Source: Saccharomonospora cyanea NA-134
Lineage (GTDB): Bacteria; Actinomycetota; Actinomycetes; Mycobacteriales; Pseudonocardiaceae
Direction: 5' to 3'
NCBI RefSeq assembly: GCF_000244975.1
Contig: NZ_CM001440.1
Span: 248,001 to 312,000 of the forward strand
Length of the DNA: 64,000 nt
How positions within the stretch are numbered: the stretch's first letter is position 1; the number at the start of each line of letters is the position of its first letter. Positions 40,393-49,583 of this stretch are shown in pieces. The notes beneath the pieces are model-generated. The model saw only the letters and a program-made list of their open reading frames with translations, was not told the DNA's origin and did not search any database. Made by a program: the position numbers and the translations under genes.

Positions 40393-43158
40393 TTGAGCGC
40401 GTTGTTGAACAAGAGTGCCGCCTCACACAGTGGGCGTTCGACCATTCGCACCCGAGTGCTCGCCATCGCCTTCATCCCGAGCCTCGTGTTCCTGCTGACC
40501 GGCGTCGTGCTCACCGTGTACCTCGTCTTCGACGCGATACAGACCCGGTCCTTCAGCACCAAGGTTCACGAAGCCGCCAGACCCGCCGGTGTGCTGTTCG
40601 CGAACGTGCGCGAGGAACGCAGGCTGACGCTGCAGGAGCTCGCCATGACACGGTCGCTGCGGGTGGAGCTCACGGAGCAGCGCAAGCGGACCGACTCCGC
40701 GGCCAGTGGTATGGCCGACGACCTGCAGAGCATCGCCGAGGACGCCCCGGACAACGTCCGGCAGCACATCCGCGACGCCGAGGAGCGGATCTCGCGGCTC
40801 GGGGAGTTCCGCCGGGACGTCGACGCGGGGAACGTGTCGCTGCAGGAGGCGTACGACTTCTACAACGGGATCATCGACTCCTACGTGCTCGGCCTGAACG
40901 GCGTGGCGCAGGAGACGCCGAGCGCCGAGACGGCGTACAAGCGCATGGTGGCGATGCCGCTGTTCGTGAGCGCGGACGCCATGTCGCGTGGTGACGCGCT
41001 CGCCGCCGCAGGTATCGCGGGCGGCGGGCTGACCGAACAGGAGTTCCGCACCTACATCGGTCAGGTCGGTGCCTACCACTCCACGTTGCAGCAGTCGGTG
41101 CCCGACATGATCCCGTCGGTCCGCGAGAAGTACGAGGCGCTGGTGTCCGGCGACGCGTGGAAGACGCTGACCAGCGTCGAGAACGCGTTCCTGCGGGGCA
41201 ACACCACCGACCTGCCCGTGGCCGAGCCCGCGTGGCGAGCCGCGGCCGCCGAGGTCGGTGCCACACTGTGGAACCTCTACGTCGAACAAAGCACGGTGGC
41301 CACCGACCTCGCGCTCGACGAGGCGGACTCGACGCTGTACACGTCGATCATCGCGGGCGCGGCGATCATCGCGGCCGCCCTGGCGGTGTTCCTGCTGGCG
41401 TGGCGGTTGTCCGACCGGCTGGTGAAACGGCTCGTCGCACTCCGAGAGGCCACTCTCGACGTCGCCGAGGAACGCATGCCCCGCATCGTCGAACGGCTCC
41501 GAAAGGGAGAGCAGGTGGACCTCGCCACCGAGGTTTCCTACCTCGACCACGGTGACGACGAGATCGGCCAGGTCGCGGAGGCCTTCAACCAGGCACAGCG
41601 CACCGCCATCGCGGCGGCCGTCGACGAGGCCAAGACCAGGGAGGGCACCCAGAAGGTCTTCCTCAACATCGCCCACCGCAGCCAGGTCATCGTGCACCGG
41701 CAGCTGTCGGCACTCGACGCCGCCGAGCGCAAGCAGGAGGACCCCGACCAGCTCGACCTGCTGTTCAAGCTCGACCACCTTTCGACGCGGGCACGCCGCA
41801 ACGCCGAGAACCTGATCATTCTGGGTGGCGAGCAGCCCGGCAGGCAGTTCCGCAACCCCGTGCCGGTGGGCGACATCGTGCGCGGTGCGATCGCCGAGAC
41901 CGAGGACTACAAGCGCGTCAGCATGGGCAAGCTGCCCGGCTCCGCCGTCGCGGGCCCCGCCGTCAGCGACCTGGTGCACCTGCTCGCCGAGTTGATCGAC
42001 AACGCGACGTCGTTCTCACCACCGCAGTCGCGGGTGGAGGTGCGTGGCGAGCTCGTGGGCCGGGGCGCGGTCATCGAGATCGAGGACCAGGGCATCGGTA
42101 TGGAGCCCGAGGAACTGGACCGGCTCAACGAGATGCTGCGCAACCCGCCGGACTTCAGCTTCATGGCGCTGTCCGAGGAACCGAGGCTCGGACTGTTCGT
42201 GGTCGCCAGGCTGGCGGCGAAACACGGTCTCACCGTGACCCTGCGCGACTCGGCCTACGGCGGCACCCGGGCGATCGTGCTCGTGCGCGCCGACCTGCTG
42301 AGCGACGTGCCGGGTGACGAGGACGTCACGACACCACCCGAGACCGCTCGGGAACCGCAGAGCGACAGCCCGGTGGCGCCGGTCAGTCGCAGGCCGAGAG
42401 CCCTCCCGAGGCGCAACGGCAGCGAGAAGGTCAACGGCGCGAACGCGACCACCGTGACCACCACGCTGGAGCCGACGTTCACCGACGACCCGGGAACGGC
42501 CACCGTGCGCCGCGCGCCGGTGTCGCCGCCGAGCGAGCCCAAGCAGCTGCCCGCGGGCGGTGGCGACCACCTCGACCGCCCCGAACTGCCCCGGCGCAGG
42601 CGTCGCGGTGAGGAGGAGCCGGAAAACCCGGCGGGCGACCACTCCGAGAACACCGTCGAAGCCGTGCAGGGAGAACTGCTGGAGGAGGACGTGCTCGAGT
42701 GGACGCCGGACTCGTCGCGGAGCGTGGGCAGGCACGCCGAGGAGGACGCGGAGTCGGAGCCGACTCGATACGTGCCCAAGCTGCCGAGGGAACTGCCGAG
42801 AGCGGCACGCCCGGCCGGGGAGTCCCGGCCCCGGCACCAGGCCCGGCCCGCGCACGAGCGGCCGGTGCAGCCCGGTGGCCCGGAGAGCGCCAGGCCCGTC
42901 TCCGCCACGCCGCCCGCCGAAGGCGGCCTCGACGGGGAACGGCCGCCGCTACCGCGTCGCCGCAAGCAGCAGAACCTCGCGCCGCAGCTCATGGACGACA
43001 CCAGCACCCTCGATCGCGTGGGTGGCGGTGATGTCGCCGGGAACGAGGACGCCGGCGACACCTCGCCCGAGCAGGCCCGCAGCAGGCTCTCGGCGTTCCA
43101 GCAGGGAACCCGCCGAGCTCGACAGCACCAACCCGGCCCCGACGATTCTGGAGACTGA
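40393..43158 (+). CDS. cvnA: CvnA: nitrate-sensing-domain histidine-kinase-like protein of a conservon
   Basis: The 921-residue protein has a first membrane helix (about 22-48), an extracellular NIT-type sensing domain (about 50-310), a second helix (about 315-339), a HAMP segment, then a kinase-like core with N-box LAELIDNATSFSPPQ and G-boxes EIEDQGIGM and GLFVVARLAAKHG. A 280-residue polar, proline- and charge-rich tail follows. In Streptomyces, conservons resemble eukaryotic receptor-G-protein sets: CvnA is the membrane receptor-like part. TTG 40393 is used as start with GAAGGG close upstream. Confidence 0.9.
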   Translation: MSALLNKSAASHSGRSTIRTRVLAIAFIPSLVFLLTGVVLTVYLVFDAIQTRSFSTKVHEAARPAGVLFANVREERRLTLQELAMTRSLRVELTEQRKRTDSAASGMADDLQSIAEDAPDNVRQHIRDAEERISRLGEFRRDVDAGNVSLQEAYDFYNGIIDSYVLGLNGVAQETPSAETAYKRMVAMPLFVSADAMSRGDALAAAGIAGGGLTEQEFRTYIGQVGAYHSTLQQSVPDMIPSVREKYEALVSGDAWKTLTSVENAFLRGNTTDLPVAEPAWRAAAAEVGATLWNLYVEQSTVATDLALDEADSTLYTSIIAGAAIIAAALAVFLLAWRLSDRLVKRLVALREATLDVAEERMPRIVERLRKGEQVDLATEVSYLDHGDDEIGQVAEAFNQAQRTAIAAAVDEAKTREGTQKVFLNIAHRSQVIVHRQLSALDAAERKQEDPDQLDLLFKLDHLSTRARRNAENLIILGGEQPGRQFRNPVPVGDIVRGAIAETEDYKRVSMGKLPGSAVAGPAVSDLVHLLAELIDNATSFSPPQSRVEVRGELVGRGAVIEIEDQGIGMEPEELDRLNEMLRNPPDFSFMALSEEPRLGLFVVARLAAKHGLTVTLRDSAYGGTRAIVLVRADLLSDVPGDEDVTTPPETAREPQSDSPVAPVSRRPRALPRRNGSEKVNGANATTVTTTLEPTFTDDPGTATVRRAPVSPPSEPKQLPAGGGDHLDRPELPRRRRRGEEEPENPAGDHSENTVEAVQGELLEEDVLEWTPDSSRSVGRHAEEDAESEPTRYVPKLPRELPRAARPAGESRPRHQARPAHERPVQPGGPESARPVSATPPAEGGLDGERPPLPRRRKQQNLAPQLMDDTSTLDRVGGGDVAGNEDAGDTSPEQARSRLSAFQQGTRRARQHQPGPDDSGD

Positions 43159-43166
43159 GGAACACC

Positions 43167-43577
43167 ATGGCCAACTCGGTAGTCAACGAACTCGACTGGC
43201 TGCTCGACGATTTGGTGAGCCAGGTCGCTGGAGCCGACCGAGCTGTCGTCCTGTCGTCCGACGGACTGCTGATCGGTCGTTCGAGCAACTTGTCCGAAGG
43301 GGACGGTGAGCATCTCTCGGCCGTCGCCTCCGCCTTCCAGAGCCTCGCGAGGGGCACGGGACGGCACTTCGGCGGAGGGCAGGTGAGGCAGACGGTCGTC
43401 GAGATGGACCACGCCTTCCTGTTCGTCACGGCGGCCGGGCGCGGTGCGTGCCTCGCGCTGCTGACGTCCGAGGACGCGGACATGGGCATGGTGGCCTACG
43501 CGATGAACATGATGGTGAAGCGCGTCGGCGCCGTGCTGAGCGCCGCGCCTCGGGTGGAGCACCACATCACGCCATGA
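43167..43577 (+). CDS. cvnB: CvnB: roadblock/LC7-domain protein
   Basis: The 136-residue protein shows the roadblock/LC7 pattern (ELDWLLDDLVSQVAGADRAV then LSSDGLLIGRSS). Such proteins regulate small GTPases, here the CvnD product. It starts 8 bp after cvnA and its stop overlaps the cvnC start (ATGA). Confidence 0.93.
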   Translation: MANSVVNELDWLLDDLVSQVAGADRAVVLSSDGLLIGRSSNLSEGDGEHLSAVASAFQSLARGTGRHFGGGQVRQTVVEMDHAFLFVTAAGRGACLALLTSEDADMGMVAYAMNMMVKRVGAVLSAAPRVEHHITP

Positions 43578-43945
43578 GCCGAGACGACGAGGAGATGTGG
43601 TCGGACGAGGGCGCTGGCCTCGTCCGCTCGTATGTCGTGACCGGCGGCCGGACCCGGTCGGACAACTACGGCCTCGACATGATGACGCTGGTGGTGGCGC
43701 TGTGCACTCCGGCAGAGGCCACGCATCTCCCCGAGGAGTACGCGAAGATCGTCCGGCTGTGCCAACACCCGATGTCGGTGGCGGAGGTCGGAGGTCACAT
43801 CGACCTCCCCCTGCCCGTGGTGAAGGTTCTGCTCAGTGATTTGATCGAGCAGAACTACGTGATCTTCCGTAAGGCCGCGCCCCCGACCGAAACACCCAAC
43901 AAGCACGTACTGCAGGCGGTTCTCGATGGTATCCGCAAACTCTGA
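43574..43945 (+). CDS. cvnC: CvnC: DUF742 protein
   Basis: The 123-residue protein has the DUF742 layout: LVRSYVVTGGRTRSDNYGLD near the start, winged-helix-like EYAKIVRLCQHPMSVAEVGG, and LPLPVVKVLLSDLIEQNYV at the end. It bridges CvnB and CvnD in known conservons. ATG 43574 overlaps the cvnB stop; cvnD starts within its last codons. Confidence 0.92.
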   Translation: MSRDDEEMWSDEGAGLVRSYVVTGGRTRSDNYGLDMMTLVVALCTPAEATHLPEEYAKIVRLCQHPMSVAEVGGHIDLPLPVVKVLLSDLIEQNYVIFRKAAPPTETPNKHVLQAVLDGIRKL

Positions 43946-44519
43946 CGACCGGCGCCTGAGGGCGACGGCGGTGAAGCTGCTGATCGCCGGTGGTTTCGGT
44001 GTCGGCAAGACGACGATGGTGGGCTCGGTGAGCGAGGTACCGCCCTTGCGTACCGAGGAGATGCTGACGTCCGCGTCGGAAGGCGTCGACGATCTTTCCG
44101 GCGTGGAGGCCAAGAGCACCACCACGGTGGCGCTGGACTTCGGGCGCATCACGATCAGCCCCGACCTGATCCTGTACCTGTTCGGCACACCGGGACAGGA
44201 CCGGTTCTGGTTCATGTGGGACGAGCTGGCGCAGGGGGCGCTCGGCGCGGTGGTCCTCGCGGACACGCGCCGGTTGGAGTCCTGTTTCCCCGCCGTGGAC
44301 TTCTTCGAACGCAGGGGGCTGCCGTTCGTCGTCGGCGTGAACTGTTTCGACAAAGCCCACCGGTACGGCACCGAGGAGGTGCGCGCGGCGCTCGACGTGG
44401 GTCCGGGGGTGCCGGTGTTGCTGTGCGACGCGCGCGACCGCGAGTCCACCAAGCAGGTCCTCGTCACCCTGATCCAGCACGTGATGGCATCGGCGAACAT
44501 GGTCCCGGCCCCGTACTGA
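43926..44519 (+). CDS. cvnD: CvnD: small Ras-like GTPase of the conservon
   Basis: This 197-residue protein has P-loop LIAGGFGVGKTTMVGS near residue 20-35, switch region FGTPGQDRFWFMWDEL and NCFDKAH as an N(K)xD-like box, as in the CvnD GTPases. It completes the cvnABCD operon, starting 20 bp inside cvnC. The cycle of GTP binding probably relays the CvnA signal; the target is unknown. A 21-nt repeat array starts 5 bp after its stop. Confidence 0.93.
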   Translation: MVSANSDDRRLRATAVKLLIAGGFGVGKTTMVGSVSEVPPLRTEEMLTSASEGVDDLSGVEAKSTTTVALDFGRITISPDLILYLFGTPGQDRFWFMWDELAQGALGAVVLADTRRLESCFPAVDFFERRGLPFVVGVNCFDKAHRYGTEEVRAALDVGPGVPVLLCDARDRESTKQVLVTLIQHVMASANMVPAPY

Positions 44520-44523
44520 CATC

Positions 44524-44590
44524 GTGTCCGCAGGTTGTGCACGCGTGTCCGCACTTCCTGTACGGGTGTTCGCACTTCCCGTACGCGGGT
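44524..44590. repeat. 21-nt GTGTCCGCA tandem repeat array C
   Basis: Three consecutive 21-bp units start at 44524, 44545 and 44566, each with GTGTCCGCA or GTGTTCGCA followed by a TTCC/TTGT block and GTACG or GCACG. The array fills the gap between the convergent stops of cvnD (44519) and the methyltransferase (44591). Confidence 0.88.
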
Positions 44591-45220
44591 TCAGCGGGCG
44601 GGGCGTGCCGTCACCTGGATCATGGGACTCGCCGGCACCCAACGGGGGAGCTCGGCGAACTCCTCCACCTCGTCGAGCTCGAACTCGCCACGACGCCGCA
44701 GAGTGCCGAGAGTGTTCCGGTTGGGGTGACAGCCTGCGCCGAGGACCTTCCACAACGGTGTGATGCGGTCCTGAACGCGGGCCAGACGGCCGTCGCCCCG
44801 GACGTGTTCCAGCAGCACCAGCCGCCCGTCGTCGCGCAGCACGCGCCGAGCCTCCGCGAGTGCCGCGTCCGGGTCGGTGACGGTGCAGAGCACGAGCGTG
44901 AACACCACCGCGTCGAAGGAGGCGTCGGCGAACGGCAGCGCCTCGGCCGACGCGTCGGAGACATCCACGGGGATGCTCGTTTCGGCGGCTCGGCGAGCCA
45001 GCCGAACCCTCATGGCCGGGTCCGGCTCGACGGCCACGACACGCTCCGCAGAGCGGAGATAGGGCAGGTTGGCGCCGGTGCCCGCGCCGACGTCGAGGAC
45101 CGCCCCCGTCAGGCCGTGCAGCAGTGCCTCGCGACGCTGCCCGAGGAAGCTTCGCTCTGCGGCGGCGTTCAGCCGGTCGTAGTACGCGGCGAAGATTCGG
45201 TGTGCTCGCACGTGTCCCAC
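44591..45220 (-). CDS. UbiE-like SAM-dependent methyltransferase
   Basis: The 209-residue protein has motif I AVLDVGAGTGANLPYL near residue 42, VVAVEPDPAMRVRLARRA, and FDAVVFTLVLCTVTDPDAAL, similar to methyltransferase type-11 enzymes such as thiol or phospholipid N-methyltransferases. The HVRGDGRLARVQDRITPLWK segment resembles human METTL7-like proteins. It sits between two repeat arrays. Confidence 0.85.
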   Translation of the reverse strand: MGHVRAHRIFAAYYDRLNAAAERSFLGQRREALLHGLTGAVLDVGAGTGANLPYLRSAERVVAVEPDPAMRVRLARRAAETSIPVDVSDASAEALPFADASFDAVVFTLVLCTVTDPDAALAEARRVLRDDGRLVLLEHVRGDGRLARVQDRITPLWKVLGAGCHPNRNTLGTLRRRGEFELDEVEEFAELPRWVPASPMIQVTARPAR

Positions 45221-45253
45221 GCTAGTGCCTGAACGCCCGGAGCGTCGGCCGTC

Positions 45254-45358
45254 GTGTCCGCAGCTTGTCGACGCGTGTCCGCAGTTCCGGTACGTGTGTC
45301 CGCACTTCTCGAACGCGTGGCCGCGCCACAGGCTGCGGACACGCGTGCACAGGCTGGG
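45254..45358. repeat. 21-nt GTGTCCGCA tandem repeat array D with inverted tail
   Basis: Four units start at 45254, 45275, 45296 and 45317 (the last GTGGCCGCG), then an inverted unit (CTGCGGACACGCGTGCACAG) ends about 5 bp from the glcF stop (45363). This is the longest of the four arrays. Confidence 0.85.
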
Positions 45359-45362
45359 TCGG

Positions 45363-46646
45363 CTACCCCTCGGTCCCGTTGATCGCCCGGTCCAGTAGTT
45401 GGACCGGATGCATCATGGGGACGTCGTCGAGGTAGCGGCGGATCTGCAACAGGCAACCCGGGTTGGCCGTCACCAGCAGGTCCGGCGCGACGGCGCGGAC
45501 GTTGCCCGCCTTACGTTCACCGAGCTCGGCGGCGGGTTCCGGCTGGACGAGGTTGTAGATGCCCGCCGACCCACAACACAGTTCGGCCTCCGGCAGATCC
45601 ACCACTTCCAGTCCGGGGATGGTGCGCAGCACGGCCCTCGGCTGCTCGCGCACTCCCTGCGCGTGGCCGAGGTGGCACGCGTCGTGGTAGGCGACCCTGG
45701 CCTCCATCCGCTGCCTCGGCGCCCGCGGTTCCAGCTCCGCGAGCAGCTCGCTCACGTCCCGCACCTTGGCGCTGAACTCCCGCGCGCGGTCGGCCCACTC
45801 GGGGTCGTCGGCCAGCAGGTGCGCGTACTCCTTCATCGACGACCCGCACCCGGCCACGTTCACGACGATGGTGTCCACCGGCAGTTTCTCGAACGTGGCG
45901 ATGGTGCGCTTGGCGCGGTCGACGGCGTGTTCCTCGCGGCCCGCGTGCAGCCCCAACGCGCCACAGCAGCCCTGCTGCCTGGGCGTCAGCACCTCACAGC
46001 CCTCGGCGGCGAGCACGCGCTGCGTGGCGGCGTTGACCTCGTGGAAGAACACGTCCTGCACGCAGCCGGAGAGCATGGCGACCCGTCGCCGCACCGGCCC
46101 CTTCGGCCGGACGCGCCGGGGCAGGGACGCGAACGCGTCCCGCAGCCGCACGGGAGGGAGCAGCGCCTGGGCGGCACGCAGCCGTGGCGGGAGCACGCGT
46201 TCGAGGAGTTTCGGCACCCCGGACTTCTGGTAGGCCAGGCCCAGTACCGCCGCCGCACGCAGCCTGCGCCGATAGGGGAACAGCGCGAAGATGGCGTTCC
46301 GGAACAGCCGGTCGGGTGTCCGCCGCTCGACGTTGCGTTCGATCTGCGGGCGCGTGGCCTCCAGCAGCCGGTCGTACTGCACGCCGGACGGGCACGCGGT
46401 CACGCAGGCCATGCAGCCCAGGCACGCGTCGATGTGCTGGGTGAACGATCCGTCCAGCCCGATCTCGCCGCGTTCCGCGAGGTCCATCAGGTAGATCCGG
46501 CCGCGTGGGGAGTCCATCTCCTCTCCCCACAGCTGGTACGTCGGACACGTCGGCAGGCAGAACCCGCAGTGCACGCAGTCGTCGAGCAACTCCCTTTCCG
46601 GTGGGTTGTGGGAGTCGAAACTCGACTGTCCAGAAAGCTCGGTCAC
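45363..46646 (-). CDS. glcF: Glycolate oxidase iron-sulfur subunit GlcF
   Basis: The 427-residue protein has two 4Fe-4S clusters (CVHCGFCLPTCP near residue 24 and CLGCMACVTACP near 75) and two CCG domains (QGCCGALGLHAG and LCCGSAGIYN). It passes electrons from the flavin subunits to the respiratory chain. GTG 46646 has GGGAGG upstream and overlaps the glcE stop by four bases. Order glcD-glcE-glcF with two couplings supports a three-subunit glycolate/lactate dehydrogenase. Confidence 0.95.
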   Translation of the reverse strand: MTELSGQSSFDSHNPPERELLDDCVHCGFCLPTCPTYQLWGEEMDSPRGRIYLMDLAERGEIGLDGSFTQHIDACLGCMACVTACPSGVQYDRLLEATRPQIERNVERRTPDRLFRNAIFALFPYRRRLRAAAVLGLAYQKSGVPKLLERVLPPRLRAAQALLPPVRLRDAFASLPRRVRPKGPVRRRVAMLSGCVQDVFFHEVNAATQRVLAAEGCEVLTPRQQGCCGALGLHAGREEHAVDRAKRTIATFEKLPVDTIVVNVAGCGSSMKEYAHLLADDPEWADRAREFSAKVRDVSELLAELEPRAPRQRMEARVAYHDACHLGHAQGVREQPRAVLRTIPGLEVVDLPEAELCCGSAGIYNLVQPEPAAELGERKAGNVRAVAPDLLVTANPGCLLQIRRYLDDVPMMHPVQLLDRAINGTEG

Positions 46647-47761
46647 GGTGTCGCCTCCCGATCGTCCAACCACGACCCGAGGCGGCCGGGGCACAACCGG
46701 CCCTCCGGGTCGAGTTCGTCCTTCAGCGCCCGCAGCACCCGCACTGCCGACGGAACCTGGCCCCAGGCGCGCACGCCTCGTGGTACGGCGCGCCGGACCA
46801 CGGAGGTGCCCTGCGCGGCCGTGACGGCGTCGTGCACCGTCTCGATGTCCGGGTCGGGCACGGACAACGTCGCCACTCCCGTGCCGAGCCCGACGGCCGC
46901 CCCGGTGCCGCCGGTGCCGCACGCGGCGAGCACGCCGGGCAGCCTGCTGGGCCGCACTCCGATCCGGACGCTCGCCGCCTCGACCAGTTCGGCGTGCCGG
47001 GCCCACACCGTGTCGGCGGAGTCCTCGTCGAGCACGGTGCCTCCGAGGTCGGCCGCGAGCCGGCGTGCCCGTGCCTCGGTGCCTTCGGTGGTGCCTTCCA
47101 GCCGGGCCAGCAGCATCCCGTCGAACCACTCCAGGGCCACGGGTTCGCTCTGCCCCGACAGCACCGAGACGGCGTGTTCCGCGGCGGTGTGCAGGGGAAC
47201 CTCGACACACACCGTGCGGGTGGCCGACGGGATCGGGTGTACCCGCAGCACGATCTCGGCGAGCAGCCCGAACACGCCGTAGGAGCCGTGTGCGAGTTTG
47301 GCCAGGTCGTAGCCCGCGACGTTCTTGATGACGTGCCCACCGGTGCGGGCCACGGTGCCGTCGGCGAGCACGACCGTCGCGCCGATCACCAGGTCGCGCA
47401 GTGAACCGTAGGCCAGCGACAGCGGCCCGGAGTCCGCCGTCGCGACGAGACCGCCGACGGTGGCGCCGCGTTGCGTCCTGGCCGCGTCGAACGCGATCCG
47501 CTGCCGGTGTGCCGCGAGTTCGGCTTCGAGGACACGCAACGGCGTCCCGGCCCTGACGGACACGGTCATGTCCGCCGGGTTGTAGGTGAGCACTCCCGTC
47601 ATCCGGGTCGTGTCGAGCACGGTCGGGGCGATCCGCGCGGGATCGGCCCAGCCCGACGCGGTCCCGGCCCCGCGGATCTCGACGGGTCCTTGGGTGTCGG
47701 CGAGCGCCTCGTGCGCCTCGTGGATGTCGGTGGGCGCGAGCATGGTCGGCGTCGACGTCAT
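46643..47761 (-). CDS. glcE: Glycolate oxidase FAD-binding subunit GlcE
   Basis: This 372-residue protein has a PCMH-type FAD-binding fold (VEIRGAGTASGWADPARI, RTQRGATVGGLVATADSGPL and GGHVIKNVAGYDLAKL), shorter than GlcD, as for GlcE. ATG 47761 overlaps the glcD stop by four bases. Confidence 0.93.
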   Translation of the reverse strand: MTSTPTMLAPTDIHEAHEALADTQGPVEIRGAGTASGWADPARIAPTVLDTTRMTGVLTYNPADMTVSVRAGTPLRVLEAELAAHRQRIAFDAARTQRGATVGGLVATADSGPLSLAYGSLRDLVIGATVVLADGTVARTGGHVIKNVAGYDLAKLAHGSYGVFGLLAEIVLRVHPIPSATRTVCVEVPLHTAAEHAVSVLSGQSEPVALEWFDGMLLARLEGTTEGTEARARRLAADLGGTVLDEDSADTVWARHAELVEAASVRIGVRPSRLPGVLAACGTGGTGAAVGLGTGVATLSVPDPDIETVHDAVTAAQGTSVVRRAVPRGVRAWGQVPSAVRVLRALKDELDPEGRLCPGRLGSWLDDREATP

Positions 47762-49245
47762 AGCCGTTCGATCACTCCTGCCTCCTCCAGCGGGTGCGGG
47801 CGGTAGGGGCCCGGAGCCTCGCCGCAGAGCCTCGGCGTGGGCAGCAGCTTGCCGGGGTTGCACAGGCGCCGCGGGTCGAACGCCGAGCGCACACGGTCCA
47901 TCGTGGTGAGGTCGTCGACGCCGAACATGCGTGGCATCGAACATGCCTTGTCGGTGCCGATGCCGTGTTCGCCGGACAGCGAGCCGCCCAGCTCGACACA
48001 CAGTTCCGCGATCTGCTTGGACAACTTCTCGGCACGGTCCTGCTCGCCCGCGGCGGTGCTGTAGAGCACCAGCGGGTGGAGGTTGCCGTCGCCCGCGTGG
48101 AACACGTTGGCCACGCGCAGGCCCTCCTCGCGGCCCATCTCCTCGATGCGGCCGAGGACCTCGGCGAGGCGCGTACGGGGCACCACGCCGTCCTGCACGA
48201 AGTAGTCGGGGCTGATGCGTCCGACGGCGGCGAAGGCGGCCTTGCGGCCCTTCCAGATCTTGGCGCGTTCGACCGCGTTGCCCGCGATGTGCAGCCGCGT
48301 GCACCCGTGCCGTTCGCAGATGGCCTTGACCTGCTCGAACTGTTCGGCGCACTCGGTGGCGGGCCCGTCGAGCTCCACCACGAGCGCGGCGGCCGTGCTC
48401 AGCGTGTACCCGGCGTGCACGGCCTGCTCGGCGGCCTGGATGGCGAGGTTGTCCATCATCTCGACCGCGGCGGGCACGATGCCCGCGGCCACGATGTCGC
48501 TCACCACCTCTCCCGCGTCGCGTACGGAGTCGAAGTCGGCGAGCAGCGTGCGAACGGTCTCCGGCACCGGCAGCAGCCGCACCGTGACCTCGCAGACGAT
48601 GCCGAGCGTGCCTTCCGAGCCGATGAACACGCCGCGCAGGTCGGGCCCGAGTTGCTCGCCCGTGTCGCCGCCGAGCGTGACCACGTCTCCGTCGGGCAGC
48701 ACGACGGTCATCGACAGCACGTGGTTGGTGGTGAAGCCGTACTTCAGGCAGTGGGCGCCGCCGGAGTTCTCCGCCACGTTGCCGCCGATCGTGCAGACCT
48801 GCTGGCTGGACGGGTCGGGCGCGTAGTAGAGCCCGTGCGGCGCCGCGGCCCTGGTGATGTCGAGGTTGGTGACGCCGGGTTGCAGGGTGGCGCGCCGGTC
48901 GACGGGGTCGACCTCCAGCACCCGACGCAGTCGCTGGAGTGAGATCACCACGCCGTCGGCGACGGGCAGTGCGCCCCCGGACAGCCCGGTCCCGGCGCCT
49001 CTCGCCACGTACGGCACGCCGTGGTCGTGGCACGTGCGCACGGCGGCGGCGACGCTCGCGGTGTCGGTGGGCAGCACCACGAGATCGGGAACCACGCGGA
49101 AACCGGTGAGCCCGTCGCATTCGTAGCTGCGCAGGCCGACCGGGTCGGAGATGACGTTGTCCTCGCCGACCGCGGCGGCCAGTGTCGAACGCACCGTCGC
49201 GTCGAGCATCAGCACCCACCCGCTTTCCGCTTCACGGAATGTCAT
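47758..49245 (-). CDS. glcD: Glycolate oxidase subunit GlcD
   Basis: The 495-residue flavoprotein has the FAD-binding region VARGAGTGLSGGALPVADGV, GGNVAENSGGAHCLKYG, and the C-terminal catalytic SGEHGIGTDKACSM. It oxidises glycolate or D-lactate and transfers electrons via GlcE and GlcF. ATG 49245 is used; ATG 49209 (LDATVRS...) is a credible alternative since neither has a strong ribosome site. Confidence 0.95.
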   Translation of the reverse strand: MTFREAESGWVLMLDATVRSTLAAAVGEDNVISDPVGLRSYECDGLTGFRVVPDLVVLPTDTASVAAAVRTCHDHGVPYVARGAGTGLSGGALPVADGVVISLQRLRRVLEVDPVDRRATLQPGVTNLDITRAAAPHGLYYAPDPSSQQVCTIGGNVAENSGGAHCLKYGFTTNHVLSMTVVLPDGDVVTLGGDTGEQLGPDLRGVFIGSEGTLGIVCEVTVRLLPVPETVRTLLADFDSVRDAGEVVSDIVAAGIVPAAVEMMDNLAIQAAEQAVHAGYTLSTAAALVVELDGPATECAEQFEQVKAICERHGCTRLHIAGNAVERAKIWKGRKAAFAAVGRISPDYFVQDGVVPRTRLAEVLGRIEEMGREEGLRVANVFHAGDGNLHPLVLYSTAAGEQDRAEKLSKQIAELCVELGGSLSGEHGIGTDKACSMPRMFGVDDLTTMDRVRSAFDPRRLCNPGKLLPTPRLCGEAPGPYRPHPLEEAGVIERL

Positions 49246-49379
49246 TGCCGCTCTAAGGAAACGTTACCGCTCGGTGGGGCGTGGTCAAGACTTGTGTCCG
49301 TCACCTCCGGTCGTGTCGAGCGCCTCGCTGCGGGCGTGTCGCGCACGGCGGTGCCGGAGCCGGGTGGTACCAAGTCCGC

Positions 49380-49583
49380 ATGAGCTGTGTGAGCTGCCGG
49401 ACGGGTCTCGACCACTGCCACGGCACGGTGGTGCTGCACGTCGACGGCGGTGCCGACTGCACCGATCCCGGCTGCGCGGACGTGCAGCTTCTCAGGCACA
49501 CGCTCGTCATCCGGTGCGAGGACGTCGAGAGCGGCTGCGGTTGTGAGGGCGACCGTTACGGGGAGCTCAGGCGCGCTTCGTGA
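49380..49583 (+). CDS. Small cysteine-rich protein
   Basis: The 67-residue protein (MSCVSCRTGLDHCHG...) has nine cysteines and several histidines, including CxxC, DPGC and GCGC groups, so it probably binds zinc. No family is named. It starts at ATG 49380, is divergent from glcD, and its last 28 bp overlap the convergent P450 gene. Confidence 0.6.
   Translation: MSCVSCRTGLDHCHGTVVLHVDGGADCTDPGCADVQLLRHTLVIRCEDVESGCGCEGDRYGELRRAS

Noticed and set aside
29725-45358. CRISPR array interpretation of the GTGTCCGCA repeats
   Set aside because: Units are directly adjacent with no unique spacers, too short, and no cas genes are present.
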